Shown here piece by piece: positions 7,719 through 13,735 of a DNA stretch of 19,109 nt. Every line of letters starts with the position of its first letter. Position 1 is the first letter of the stretch. The stretch lies in NCBI GenBank assembly GCA_009783525.1, contig WRDG01000011.1:1-19109 (forward strand), written 5' to 3'. Origin of the DNA: Defluviitaleaceae bacterium (GTDB lineage: Bacteria; Bacillota; Clostridia; Lachnospirales; WQUN01). The notes under the pieces were generated by a model. That model searched no databases and was not told the origin of the DNA. It worked only from the letters and a program-made list of their open reading frames with translations. The translations under genes were made by a program, and so were the position numbers.

Positions 7719-9083
7719 TTAAAGATGTTCTCCTAAGCAAACCGAAATTTTTTCGGCGATTTTTTTTGCGAGCTTCTCGATTTGATCACGGTTGCGGCCC
7801 TCGAGCATGACACGCGCTTTGGGCTCCGTGCCTGACGGCCGCACGAGAACGCGGCCTTCGCCCGCGAGCTCGGCAACCGCTTCATCGATCGCCTCCGCGA
7901 TTTGCGGATGAGTCAATATAAAAGGCTTGCTTTCGTTTTTTATCGGAACGTTGATTAAAAACTGCGGCAAAACTTCCATGACTTGCTTGAGCTGCGAAAG
8001 TTTTTGCCCGGTGCGGCGCATGACGGACATGATCATCAATGCGGACAATATCCCGTCGCCCGTCGCGGCGTATTCCCTAAAAATTAAATGACCGGATTGC
8101 TCCCCGCCAAAGTTAAGGCCGTCCGCGAGCATTTTTTCGAGCACGTATCTGTCGCCTACCGCCGATTGGTGAAGCGTGATGCCGTGGTTTTTGCAAAATA
8201 TGACAAGCCCCATGTTGCTCATAATGGTGGCGGAGATTTCGTTTTTTGCGAGCTTGCCCGCGCGCTGCATGTCCGCTCCGCAGATCGCCATCATTTGGTC
8301 GCCGTCTACCGCGGCGCCGTTTTCGTCTGCGCAAAGACAGCGGTCGCCGTCGCCGTCGAACGAAAATCCCGCGTCGAAGCCGTTGCTTTTTATGTACTCG
8401 TAAAACGGCTCCATGTGCGTGGAGCCGCAGTTTAAATTTATATTTGCTCCGTCCGGTTCGAAATTGACGCAGTATGTTTGCGCGCCCAGCATTTCGAAAA
8501 CCGCCGGCGCGATTTTATGCACCGAGCCGTTTGCGCAGTCGAGCGCGATTTTAAATCCGGACAAGTCAATCCCGTCCGCTGCGGAAACCAAAAAATTTAC
8601 GTAATCATAAGCCGCGCTTTCGCAGTCCGTTATGACGCCGACTCCGGTTCCTACGGGACGCGGCATGTCCGCGGGACATTCGTTGAAAGCCGCTTCAATT
8701 TCGTCTTCCATTTCGTCGGGCAGTTTATAGCCGTCGAAATTAAAAAATTTTACGCCGTTGTCCGCCATTAAATTGTGGGACGCCGTTATCATTACGCCCG
8801 CGTCGTAACCGTATCGTTTAACCAGATATGAAATGCCCGGCGTGGGTATGACCCCGGCCCGATGAACATCCGCTCCGGCCGAACACAGCCCCGCCGCAAG
8901 CGCAGACTCGAGCATGCCGCCCGAGCGCCGCGTATCGGTTCCCAAAATAATTTTTGGCGCGCCGCCCGTGATGTGCCGCGTGAGTGTATATGCTCCCGCG
9001 CGGCCGAGCCTCAGCGCGGCTTCCGGGGTAAGGTCGCCGTTTGCTACTCCGCGTACGCCGTCGGTGCCGAACAGACGAGGCAT
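7719..9083 (-). CDS. glmM: Phosphoglucosamine mutase
   Basis: A 454-residue protein from the ATG at 9083, which has a strong AAAGGAGG eight bases upstream; an in-frame start at 9143 would only add 20 unrelated residues. The protein opens with MPRLFGTDGVRGVAN, typical of GlmM. The phosphoserine motif is TASHN with S102, the Mg loop is DGDGDR (D243, D245, D247), and the phosphate-binding loop near the C-terminus is RPSGTEPKARVM. It converts glucosamine-6-phosphate to glucosamine-1-phosphate on the way to UDP-GlcNAc for peptidoglycan, and is a cytosolic essential enzyme in most bacteria. It heads the minus-strand run towards the alpha-mannosidase. A perfect 9-bp palindrome sits directly upstream of the ribosome binding site. 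Confidence 0.96.
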   Translation of the reverse strand: MPRLFGTDGVRGVANGDLTPEAALRLGRAGAYTLTRHITGGAPKIILGTDTRRSGGMLESALAAGLCSAGADVHRAGVIPTPGISYLVKRYGYDAGVMITASHNLMADNGVKFFNFDGYKLPDEMEDEIEAAFNECPADMPRPVGTGVGVITDCESAAYDYVNFLVSAADGIDLSGFKIALDCANGSVHKIAPAVFEMLGAQTYCVNFEPDGANINLNCGSTHMEPFYEYIKSNGFDAGFSFDGDGDRCLCADENGAAVDGDQMMAICGADMQRAGKLAKNEISATIMSNMGLVIFCKNHGITLHQSAVGDRYVLEKMLADGLNFGGEQSGHLIFREYAATGDGILSALMIMSVMRRTGQKLSQLKQVMEVLPQFLINVPIKNESKPFILTHPQIAEAIDEAVAELAGEGRVLVRPSGTEPKARVMLEGRNRDQIEKLAKKIAEKISVCLGEHL

Positions 9084-9095
9084 GGCTCCGCCTCC

Positions 9096-9116
9096 TTTAC
9101 AAATTTCATTTGTAAA
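9096..9116 (-). promoter_or_regulatory. Perfect palindrome at the glmM start region
   Basis: TTTACAAAT, loop TTC, ATTTGTAAA: a 9-bp perfect inverted repeat ending one base from the GGAGG of glmM. As RNA it would be an AU hairpin next to the ribosome binding site; as DNA it would be a 21-bp operator. A plausible promoter overlaps it (TTGTGG, 17-bp spacer, TATATT at 9143-9115 on the minus strand). If that promoter is used the start point falls inside the palindrome, which favours the operator reading. The promoter is weak by sequence. Confidence 0.45.
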
Positions 9117-9325
9117 TATAACATGACTTGCCGGTTTCCACAAACCCTCGCAACCTAAAGGGAACCTTTACAAACCCGGCTTAGATAAATTTTAACCAGC
9201 CGGACGATTAAGCGGCGGGTTAAAACAAAACGAAGCGGAGTTTACGGAAGCTCCTTTGAGGCAGCCCGTAAATGTAAAAAAATATTTTTATTAAATGCAC
9301 ATTCAATTAAAAACGGAGAGGCTTA
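9117..9325. other. Divergent glmM/rhomboid intergenic region with two further inverted repeats
   Basis: Besides the glmM palindrome this spacer holds CCGGCT at 9176-9181 paired with AGCCGG at 9198-9203 (16-base loop), and TTTACGG at 9241-9247 paired with CCGTAAA at 9266-9272 (18-base loop), followed by an A/T tract. The decamer CCTTTACAAA occurs at 9094-9103 and again at 9165-9174, so half of the glmM palindrome is repeated about 70 bp upstream. No convincing promoter for the rhomboid gene could be chosen, and no known riboswitch class was recognised. Confidence 0.35.
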
Positions 9326-9913
9326 ATGAACCCTTTCAAACGAGTGCAATACAACGCGCCGGTGACGATAACATTCGTTCTGCTCGCGCTTGCCGCGTTG
9401 GTGGCGGATCATTTTACGAAAGGCGCGGCGAATCCAATTCTTTTTATGGTGTACCGGGCGCCGCCTACGCAGTTGCTTACATACTTCAGGCTGTTCGGAC
9501 ATGTGCTGGGGCACGGCGGGCCCGAGCATTACGTAAACAACATGCTCACGATTTTAATAATCGGGCCGATGCTCGAAGAAAAATACGGCGGCAAGAGGCT
9601 CGCGCTTATGATGGCAGTAACGGCTCTTGTCACCGGAATTTTATTCATTGTGGTTTCGGACAAGGCGCTGCTTGGAGCAAGCGGGATCGTGTTCATGCTA
9701 ATTATGCTGAGCCCGTTCGTTAACATGCAAAAAGGGCGCGTGCCTATCACATTGATTTTGGTCATCGCGGTTTTTTTAGGCAGGGAAATTTACGCGGGGG
9801 TCACATCAGAAAGCAATGTATCTCATATGACGCACATCATCGGCGGGCTTTGCGGCGGCGTGTTCGGGATTTTTATTAACAAAAGCAAGCTGAGCAAATC
9901 AGATGGGAAATAA
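9326..9913 (+). CDS. Rhomboid family intramembrane serine protease
   Basis: A 195-residue polytopic membrane protein with about six hydrophobic segments. The family signatures are in order: HGGPEHYVNNM in the second segment (H68, N72), GASG with catalytic S119, and SHMTHIIGG with H170 as the dyad partner in the last segment. Rhomboids cleave transmembrane substrates within the bilayer; the substrate cannot be guessed from here. The length matches minimal bacterial rhomboids without extra domains. The ATG at 9326 has GGAGAGG just upstream. The HAD phosphatase gene follows directly and, with its longest start, would overlap this stop by 11 bases, so the two probably form an operon. Confidence 0.9.
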   Translation: MNPFKRVQYNAPVTITFVLLALAALVADHFTKGAANPILFMVYRAPPTQLLTYFRLFGHVLGHGGPEHYVNNMLTILIIGPMLEEKYGGKRLALMMAVTALVTGILFIVVSDKALLGASGIVFMLIMLSPFVNMQKGRVPITLILVIAVFLGREIYAGVTSESNVSHMTHIIGGLCGGVFGIFINKSKLSKSDGK

Positions 9914-9944
9914 GACGGGACAGAGAGGCGCGAGCATAAAAACT

Positions 9945-10598
9945 ATGGGCAAAATCAATTATATTTTTTTCGATTTGGACGGCACGCTTGTCGATTCGGC
10001 GCCGGGCATAATAAACGGTTATCAGTACGCGCTCGGCAAATTCGGCGTGACCGAGCCCGAGCCGCAGTCGCTCGCAAATCAAGTCGGCGGCTCGCTTTGG
10101 GAAACGTTCATGGGCCGCTACGGAATGAACCGAACCGACGCGGACGCGGGCGTGGCGCATTACCGCGAGTATTACCGTACCAAGGGCATGTACGAGAGCT
10201 CGGTCTATCCCGGCATGGAGACGCTGCTGCAAAATTTGAAACGGGCCGGAAAAAAACTCGCGGTAGTAACGGCGAAGGCCGGACCCGTCGCGGTTGATAT
10301 GCTCGACCATTTTTTTCTTACGGACTACTTTGACCACATTGCGGGCAGCGCGATGGACGGATCGATTACGGACAAAGCGGTGCTGATGCGCGGCGCCATC
10401 GAATATTTCGGCGCGGGCAGGGACGAAACGGTTATGGTGGGCGACAGGTGGCAGGACGTCACGGCGGCCAAGGCGAACGGACTGGCGTGCATAGGAGTGC
10501 TCCACGGCTACGGCGGCCGCGAGGAGCTTATTAAATTCGGGGCCTGCATGATTGCTGAAAACATTGACGGGCTTGAAAAAATATTGTTGGGCAAATAA
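9945..10598 (+). CDS. HAD superfamily hydrolase, phosphoglycolate phosphatase-like
   Basis: From the ATG at 9945 the protein has 217 residues and begins MGKINYIFFDLDGTLVDS, with D10 as nucleophile and D12 as acid/base of HAD motif I. Motif II is the Thr in LAVVTAKAG, and motif IV is MVGDRWQDV. The helical cap between motif I and II matches the PGP/beta-phosphoglucomutase-like subgroup (class I cap). Such enzymes remove phosphate from small metabolites, often sugar phosphates; the exact substrate is unknown. An alternative ATG at 9903 adds 14 residues and overlaps the rhomboid stop, but it has no ribosome binding site and the extra residues fall outside the family. The chosen start has an AGAGG, though spaced rather far. 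Confidence 0.88.
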   Translation: MGKINYIFFDLDGTLVDSAPGIINGYQYALGKFGVTEPEPQSLANQVGGSLWETFMGRYGMNRTDADAGVAHYREYYRTKGMYESSVYPGMETLLQNLKRAGKKLAVVTAKAGPVAVDMLDHFFLTDYFDHIAGSAMDGSITDKAVLMRGAIEYFGAGRDETVMVGDRWQDVTAAKANGLACIGVLHGYGGREELIKFGACMIAENIDGLEKILLGK

Positions 10599-10643
10599 AT
10601 CGGAAAACGTTGAAAGTTCGCGCACGGCACGGACGGATTTTTT

Positions 10644-10688
10644 TTTGAAAAATAATTGCGGGACAAACACCTAAAAATATTTTTCAAA
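10644..10688. repeat. 11-bp inverted repeat between convergent genes
   Basis: TTTGAAAAATA pairs perfectly with TATTTTTCAAA across a 23-base loop, in the spacer between the HAD gene (+) and the crp/fnr gene (-). Its position suits transcript-end formation, but the stem is nearly all A/T, the loop is long and no clear U-tract follows on either strand. A terminator role is only a possibility. Confidence 0.35.
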
Positions 10689-10698
10689 GTAAATTATG

Positions 10699-11355
10699 TT
10701 AAATCAAAACAAACGAGTTTTTTTTATAGTCAATTATCCCGTCGCGTTTCATGCGGGCGAGCTCGTGCGAGAGCGCGCTGCGGTCTGTGCATAAATATTC
10801 CGCGAGTTTTTCTCTGTTGAGCGGAACAGTAAAACGTTTGCCGCGCACTGGGTTAAAACTTTCTAAATAACGCAAAACCTTTTCCCGGATCGCCTTCATT
10901 TCTAAAATTTCCATTCGGCCCTGCAGCGCCAAAATTTTTTTTGCTGCGGAAGCGAGCATGTTTTCGATCAGCGTCCCGTGGAACGGGCATGAGTTTTTGC
11001 ACCGGTTCGCGGTCTTGCTAAAATTAAAAAGGATTACGGCGCAGTCCGTTTCGGCGAGCACGGTCACGGGGCTCTCTTTTACGCGGGACCAAACGAGCGC
11101 TTCGGCGTACGCGCCGCCGGGCTCTATTACGGCAAGCAGCGAGCGGTTTCCGTCGAAGCCGTCCCTTACGATCAGGAGCCGTCCTTCGAGCGCAATGCCG
11201 AAGTGCGCGGGCGCGTCGCCGGCGGATATCAAAACACTGCCTTTGCTGTAACGCCTTTGTTCCGCGCCCAAGCATCCGAGTAAATTCAATGCGTCCGCCG
11301 GTTCGATCCCCGCGAAAAGTTCTGAGGAAGCGATTAAGCCGATATATTTTTCCAA
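10699..11355 (-). CDS. Crp/Fnr family transcriptional regulator
   Basis: A 218-residue protein. Residues about 10-110 form the cyclic-nucleotide-type beta-barrel sensor domain (YSKGSVLISAGDAPAHFGIALEGRL, IEPGGAYAEALVW), followed by a long dimer helix and a winged HTH at about 178-210 (LNREKLAEYLCTDRSALSHELARMKRDG). Between them lies NRCKNSCPFH (C119, C123), typical of a clostridial subgroup often found beside hcp and ferredoxin genes and linked to nitrosative or redox stress. No full Fe-S ligand set like that of Fnr is visible. The start is TTG at 11355 with AAAGGA upstream. It is divergent from the ferredoxin gene, and the shared spacer carries an N5-N4-N5 palindrome of the kind these regulators bind, so it probably controls that gene and itself. 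Confidence 0.9.
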   Translation of the reverse strand: MEKYIGLIASSELFAGIEPADALNLLGCLGAEQRRYSKGSVLISAGDAPAHFGIALEGRLLIVRDGFDGNRSLLAVIEPGGAYAEALVWSRVKESPVTVLAETDCAVILFNFSKTANRCKNSCPFHGTLIENMLASAAKKILALQGRMEILEMKAIREKVLRYLESFNPVRGKRFTVPLNREKLAEYLCTDRSALSHELARMKRDGIIDYKKNSFVLI

Positions 11356-11375
11356 ATAAATTTTCCTTTCGCAAT

Positions 11376-11389
11376 GTGGTTTGCACCAC
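11376..11389. promoter_or_regulatory. Likely Crp/Fnr operator (N5-N4-N5 palindrome)
   Basis: GTGGT, TTGC, ACCAC: a perfect 5-4-5 inverted repeat, the spacing of Fnr-family sites, in the 90-bp spacer between the divergent regulator and ferredoxin genes. Its centre lies about 41 bp upstream of the start point predicted from the TAAAAT at 11412-11417, the class II activator position. It also lies 20 bp from the TTG of the regulator gene, where binding would block that gene. Binding itself is inferred. Confidence 0.55.
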
Positions 11390-11391
11390 GG

Positions 11392-11420
11392 ATTTTATTT
11401 TGCGCCGCGGATAAAATAAA
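11392..11420. promoter_or_regulatory. Symmetric divergent promoter elements
   Basis: TTTATTTT and AAAATAAA form an 8-bp inverted repeat around the GC-rich core GCGCCGCGGAT. This places a TAAAAT -10-like box on each strand: 11412-11417 towards the ferredoxin gene and 11397-11392 towards the regulator gene. Neither has a good -35 box, consistent with dependence on an activator. The start points are estimates. Confidence 0.4.
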
Positions 11421-11445
11421 TGCAAACATACGGGAGAGATTAAAC

Positions 11446-12105
11446 ATGAAAAAAATTATTAATATCGACGGCGAAAAATGCGACGGCTGCGGCCTGTGCG
11501 TCGAGGCGTGCCATGAAGGCGCTATACAATTAATAGAAGGCAAAGCGGCGCTCGTTAACGAAGAGTACTGCGACGGCCTGGGCGACTGCCTGCCCGCGTG
11601 TCCGGCGGGAGCGATCACATTGACGGACAAGATCGGCGAAAAATCAAATGAGTTGCCGTGCGGTTGCCCGAGCTCTCACGCGAAAGAGCTGACCCGCGAA
11701 AATGAAACAGCCGGACCGCGGGAAGCGGTGCGCGAACAAACGCAGCTCAGGCAGTGGCCGGTGCAGATCAAGCTCGTTTCATCGGGCGCGAAGTTTTTTA
11801 ACGGCGCGGATCTTTTGGTGGCGGCGGACTGCGCGGCGTATGCGTACGGAAATTTCCATTCGGAGTATATGCGCGGCAAGATTACATTAATCGGCTGCCC
11901 CAAGCTCGACGGCGAAGACTATTCGGAAAAGCTCGCGGAAATATTAATAAAAAACGAAATAAAATCTGTCACTGCGGCGAGGATGGACGTGCCGTGCTGC
12001 GCGGGCATTGTAAACGCGGTAAGAGCCGCTTTGCAAAAAAGCGGAAAAATTATTCCGTGTAGCATAGTCACGGTGACCACGGACGGAAAAATAAACAAAA
12101 ATTAA
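11446..12105 (+). CDS. Ferredoxin-type 4Fe-4S protein of the Crp/Fnr (hcp-type) locus
   Basis: A 219-residue protein from the ATG at 11446, which has GGGAGAG upstream. The N-terminal dicluster domain has CDGCGLCVEAC (C12, C15, C18, C22) and CDGLGDCLPAC (C42, C48, C52). The second motif lacks one Cys, with Leu at position 45. A PCGCP motif (C72, C74) and a roughly 100-residue C-terminal domain follow (LRQWPVQIKLV, GADLLVAADCAAYAYGNFH, LIGCPKLDGEDYSEKL, DVPCCAG), with Cys at 129, 151, 184 and 185. This is a conserved anaerobe family seen next to Crp/Fnr regulators and hybrid-cluster proteins. It probably handles electrons in redox or nitrosative stress, but no reaction is proven. Two small genes follow, linked by stop/start contacts. 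Confidence 0.88.
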   Translation: MKKIINIDGEKCDGCGLCVEACHEGAIQLIEGKAALVNEEYCDGLGDCLPACPAGAITLTDKIGEKSNELPCGCPSSHAKELTRENETAGPREAVREQTQLRQWPVQIKLVSSGAKFFNGADLLVAADCAAYAYGNFHSEYMRGKITLIGCPKLDGEDYSEKLAEILIKNEIKSVTAARMDVPCCAGIVNAVRAALQKSGKIIPCSIVTVTTDGKINKN

Positions 12106-12106
12106 A

Positions 12107-12205
12107 ATGAGAAAGAAGTGGACTGCAATAATAGAACCTAACGGCTCAAAATATCGCGGGCGGTATAAAAAATATTTTAGCGCGGCGCGGACGGCAGCGA
12201 AATGA
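12107..12205 (+). CDS. Putative 32-residue basic microprotein
   Basis: An ATG one base after the ferredoxin TAA opens a 32-codon frame that begins MRKKWTAIIEPNGSKYRGRY and ends in RTAAK. Its TGA overlaps the ATG of the zinc-ribbon gene (ATGA). The peptide has about ten Lys/Arg and three Tyr, a single Trp, no hydrophobic membrane segment and no Cys. No ribosome binding site is visible, so it would be translated by coupling from the ferredoxin gene. The exact bridging of two genes is the main evidence that it is real. Function unknown; a nucleic-acid-binding or partner-binding peptide is conceivable from its charge. It is too short for most gene callers. Confidence 0.5.
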   Translation: MRKKWTAIIEPNGSKYRGRYKKYFSAARTAAK

Positions 12206-12459
12206 ATAAGCAATATGACGGCTGTCCCGGCGCCGCCAACATAAAGGGCACGCCTTCGCTAAAAGAGAAGTCGTGCCCGGTATGCGGCGCCGTAATAGAA
12301 ATATTTTCTTCAGAAACCCAAGCGGAATGCGAGTGCGGCTTCGTCGCCTACAACGAGGAGCAGGGCTGCATCCGCTGGTGCAGGTTCGCGCGCGACTGCA
12401 TCGGCGGCGAAGCTTACGACAGGTTTATTAAAGCGAGCCTTCTTCCCACCGGCCAATAA
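12202..12459 (+). CDS. Small zinc-ribbon protein (85 aa)
   Basis: Residues 25-45 hold CPVCG and CECG (C25, C28, C43, C45), a treble-clef or ribbon-type metal site. Residues 56-66 hold a second Cys cluster, C-x3-C-x5-C (CIRWCRFARDC). The same two-part pattern, a ribbon followed by C..WC..A..C, occurs at the ends of some clostridial HD-domain and redox-locus proteins, which suggests a stand-alone version of that module. The role is unknown; a metal- or cluster-sensing or adaptor part of the ferredoxin system is a guess. The ATG overlaps the TGA of the microprotein, and no good ribosome binding site is seen, which supports coupling. The 3' end overlaps the convergent sugar kinase gene by 32 bp. 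Confidence 0.75.
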   Translation: MNKQYDGCPGAANIKGTPSLKEKSCPVCGAVIEIFSSETQAECECGFVAYNEEQGCIRWCRFARDCIGGEAYDRFIKASLLPTGQ

Positions 12460-13555
12460 ACCCGATCACATCGTCGAAAGTCGGGCTCTTCGCGTTGCGT
12501 ACATAATAGCCGGACGTCGAAACGCCGAGCGTGAGGGCCGAAGCCGGGTCGAGCCCGAGTGACAGGCCCAAGCAAAAACCTGCGTTGAAATTGTCGCCCG
12601 CGCCCGTGGTCAGCACGGGCTTGGCGCAGTACGGCCCCGCCACCCTGAAGAAGCCGTCGGCGGTGCAGCACATTGCCTCCTTGGTCGGATGCACGACAAG
12701 GCAGTATATTCCGAGGCGCTTGTATGTATCGCAAACGGCCTGCTTTAATTTATCGTCGGGGTTTTCGGACAGCTCCACTCCAAAAACTTCCGCTATTTCG
12801 TAAAGTTCTTTTTCGTTAAGCCCGAGAACAGCGCGGAACTTCGACTCGAATTTTCCGATTTGTTTCATCGCGTGAAGAATGTCCGAAGCCGTGCGCTTTT
12901 CCGGATCCGCTAGGTCGAAGAAGGCGAGCGGCTTTACGCCGCGGTCATTAAGCAACGGGAATACTTCGTCAATAAGCCCGTCCCAAATCTCGCCCATGTA
13001 TGCGACCATCGTCCAGTTTTCCATTCCGAACAGGTCGCATTTGTTTATCATGTCCGCGATTTTTTGCGGCGGCCCTACTTTTTCTTTAAACGATTTCCAA
13101 TTTATAGCGTCAAGCGTGTTTATCGTGCCCATCATCAGCTTGCCGTCTTCAAATTCGAGTGCGTTGGTGTGGCCGGGGTCGCTGAGGCTGTACACGGCGG
13201 CGGCCTTGTCCGCCATCGGTTTGAAAACCGGGTGGATGCCGTTTGCCCCGAGCCCGCCCACATAGGTGAGGCGCACGCCGTATTCGAGCAGCGCGTTTGA
13301 GAGTATCGGGCCGTTGCCGCCGAGCTTGATGTTTTGCGGAACCCATTCGAAGTTTGCGGAAAGCCCCGCCGCCTTGCCGATTCGCGCCGCCATGTCGCTT
13401 ATGGTCGCGAGCCGCGTATAATTTTCAAAATCTTTTCTCTGGTCGACAACATGGATTATCACGTCGACGAAACCGTCGAGACCGATTATCATGTCGAGAG
13501 CGAACCCTTTTTTTGCCTCCAACTGCAAGCGCAGGTTTTTCAAATTTTCGTTCAA
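12428..13555 (-). CDS. PfkB family carbohydrate kinase
   Basis: A 375-residue protein of the ribokinase fold. It has the N-terminal substrate site (GLDGFVD), the glycine motif LGGNGPILSNALL (about 78-90), LNEKE near 246-250, and the C-terminal signature TTGAGDNFNAGF with catalytic base D321 and the anion hole before it. It phosphorylates a sugar or nucleoside with ATP; the substrate is not clear, and the sequence is longer than typical ribokinases or fructokinases (about 310). The start is TTG at 13555 with the unusual G-only site AGGGGGG seven bases upstream; no ATG fits as well. The leader contains a strong GC hairpin that could trap this site. The gene ends inside the zinc-ribbon gene of the other strand. 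Confidence 0.87.
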   Translation of the reverse strand: MNENLKNLRLQLEAKKGFALDMIIGLDGFVDVIIHVVDQRKDFENYTRLATISDMAARIGKAAGLSANFEWVPQNIKLGGNGPILSNALLEYGVRLTYVGGLGANGIHPVFKPMADKAAAVYSLSDPGHTNALEFEDGKLMMGTINTLDAINWKSFKEKVGPPQKIADMINKCDLFGMENWTMVAYMGEIWDGLIDEVFPLLNDRGVKPLAFFDLADPEKRTASDILHAMKQIGKFESKFRAVLGLNEKELYEIAEVFGVELSENPDDKLKQAVCDTYKRLGIYCLVVHPTKEAMCCTADGFFRVAGPYCAKPVLTTGAGDNFNAGFCLGLSLGLDPASALTLGVSTSGYYVRNAKSPTFDDVIGFIGRWEEGSL

Positions 13556-13596
13556 TGCAAAACCCCCCTAAAAATTATTTTTAACATTGCATGAAA

Positions 13597-13627
13597 CCCC
13601 CGCCCCCGATTGAAATTTGCCGGGGGC
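13597..13627 (-). promoter_or_regulatory. Leader hairpin of the pfkB-family gene with competing G-runs
   Basis: In the minus-strand RNA, GCCCCCG (13627-13621) can pair with CGGGGGC (13608-13602) across a 12-base loop. The next bases are another GGGGG (13601-13597), and the ribosome binding site of the kinase gene is itself AGGGGGG (13569-13563). The C-run could therefore pair with three alternative partners, one of which covers the start signal. A possible promoter lies upstream (TTGCCC at 13698-13693, TTATAT at 13674-13669). Structure is seen; regulation is inferred. Confidence 0.4.
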
Positions 13628-13629
13628 TG

Positions 13630-13657
13630 TTGTTTACTTCTAAAAAGCAAATATAAA
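13630..13657 (+). promoter_or_regulatory. Possible promoter for the 205-aa zinc-ribbon gene
   Basis: TTGTTT, a 16-bp spacer and TATAAA on the plus strand, about 80 bp ahead of the chosen ATG. The spacer between the divergent kinase and zinc-ribbon genes is AT-rich, so chance matches are common. Confidence 0.3.
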
Positions 13658-13735
13658 AATCATCGAATATATAACATAAAATCGAAAGGCGCGGGCAAAC
13701 GCGATATTTTTTACGGATGCTTGCCGGTAAAAAAA

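Noticed and set aside
9084..9143. Longer glmM start adding 20 residues
   Set aside because: The added residues do not belong to GlmM, and the ATG at 9083 has an excellent ribosome binding site that would otherwise be coding.
9876..10670. Open frame antisense to the HAD phosphatase gene (264 codons)
   Set aside because: The HAD gene has all catalytic motifs in frame. The antisense product is Arg/His-rich and low in family-like patterns.
13610..13735. Longer start for the 205-residue zinc-ribbon protein
   Set aside because: It would begin within the loop of the GC hairpin, cross a promoter-like stretch, and add an unconserved-looking Lys/Tyr-rich leader.
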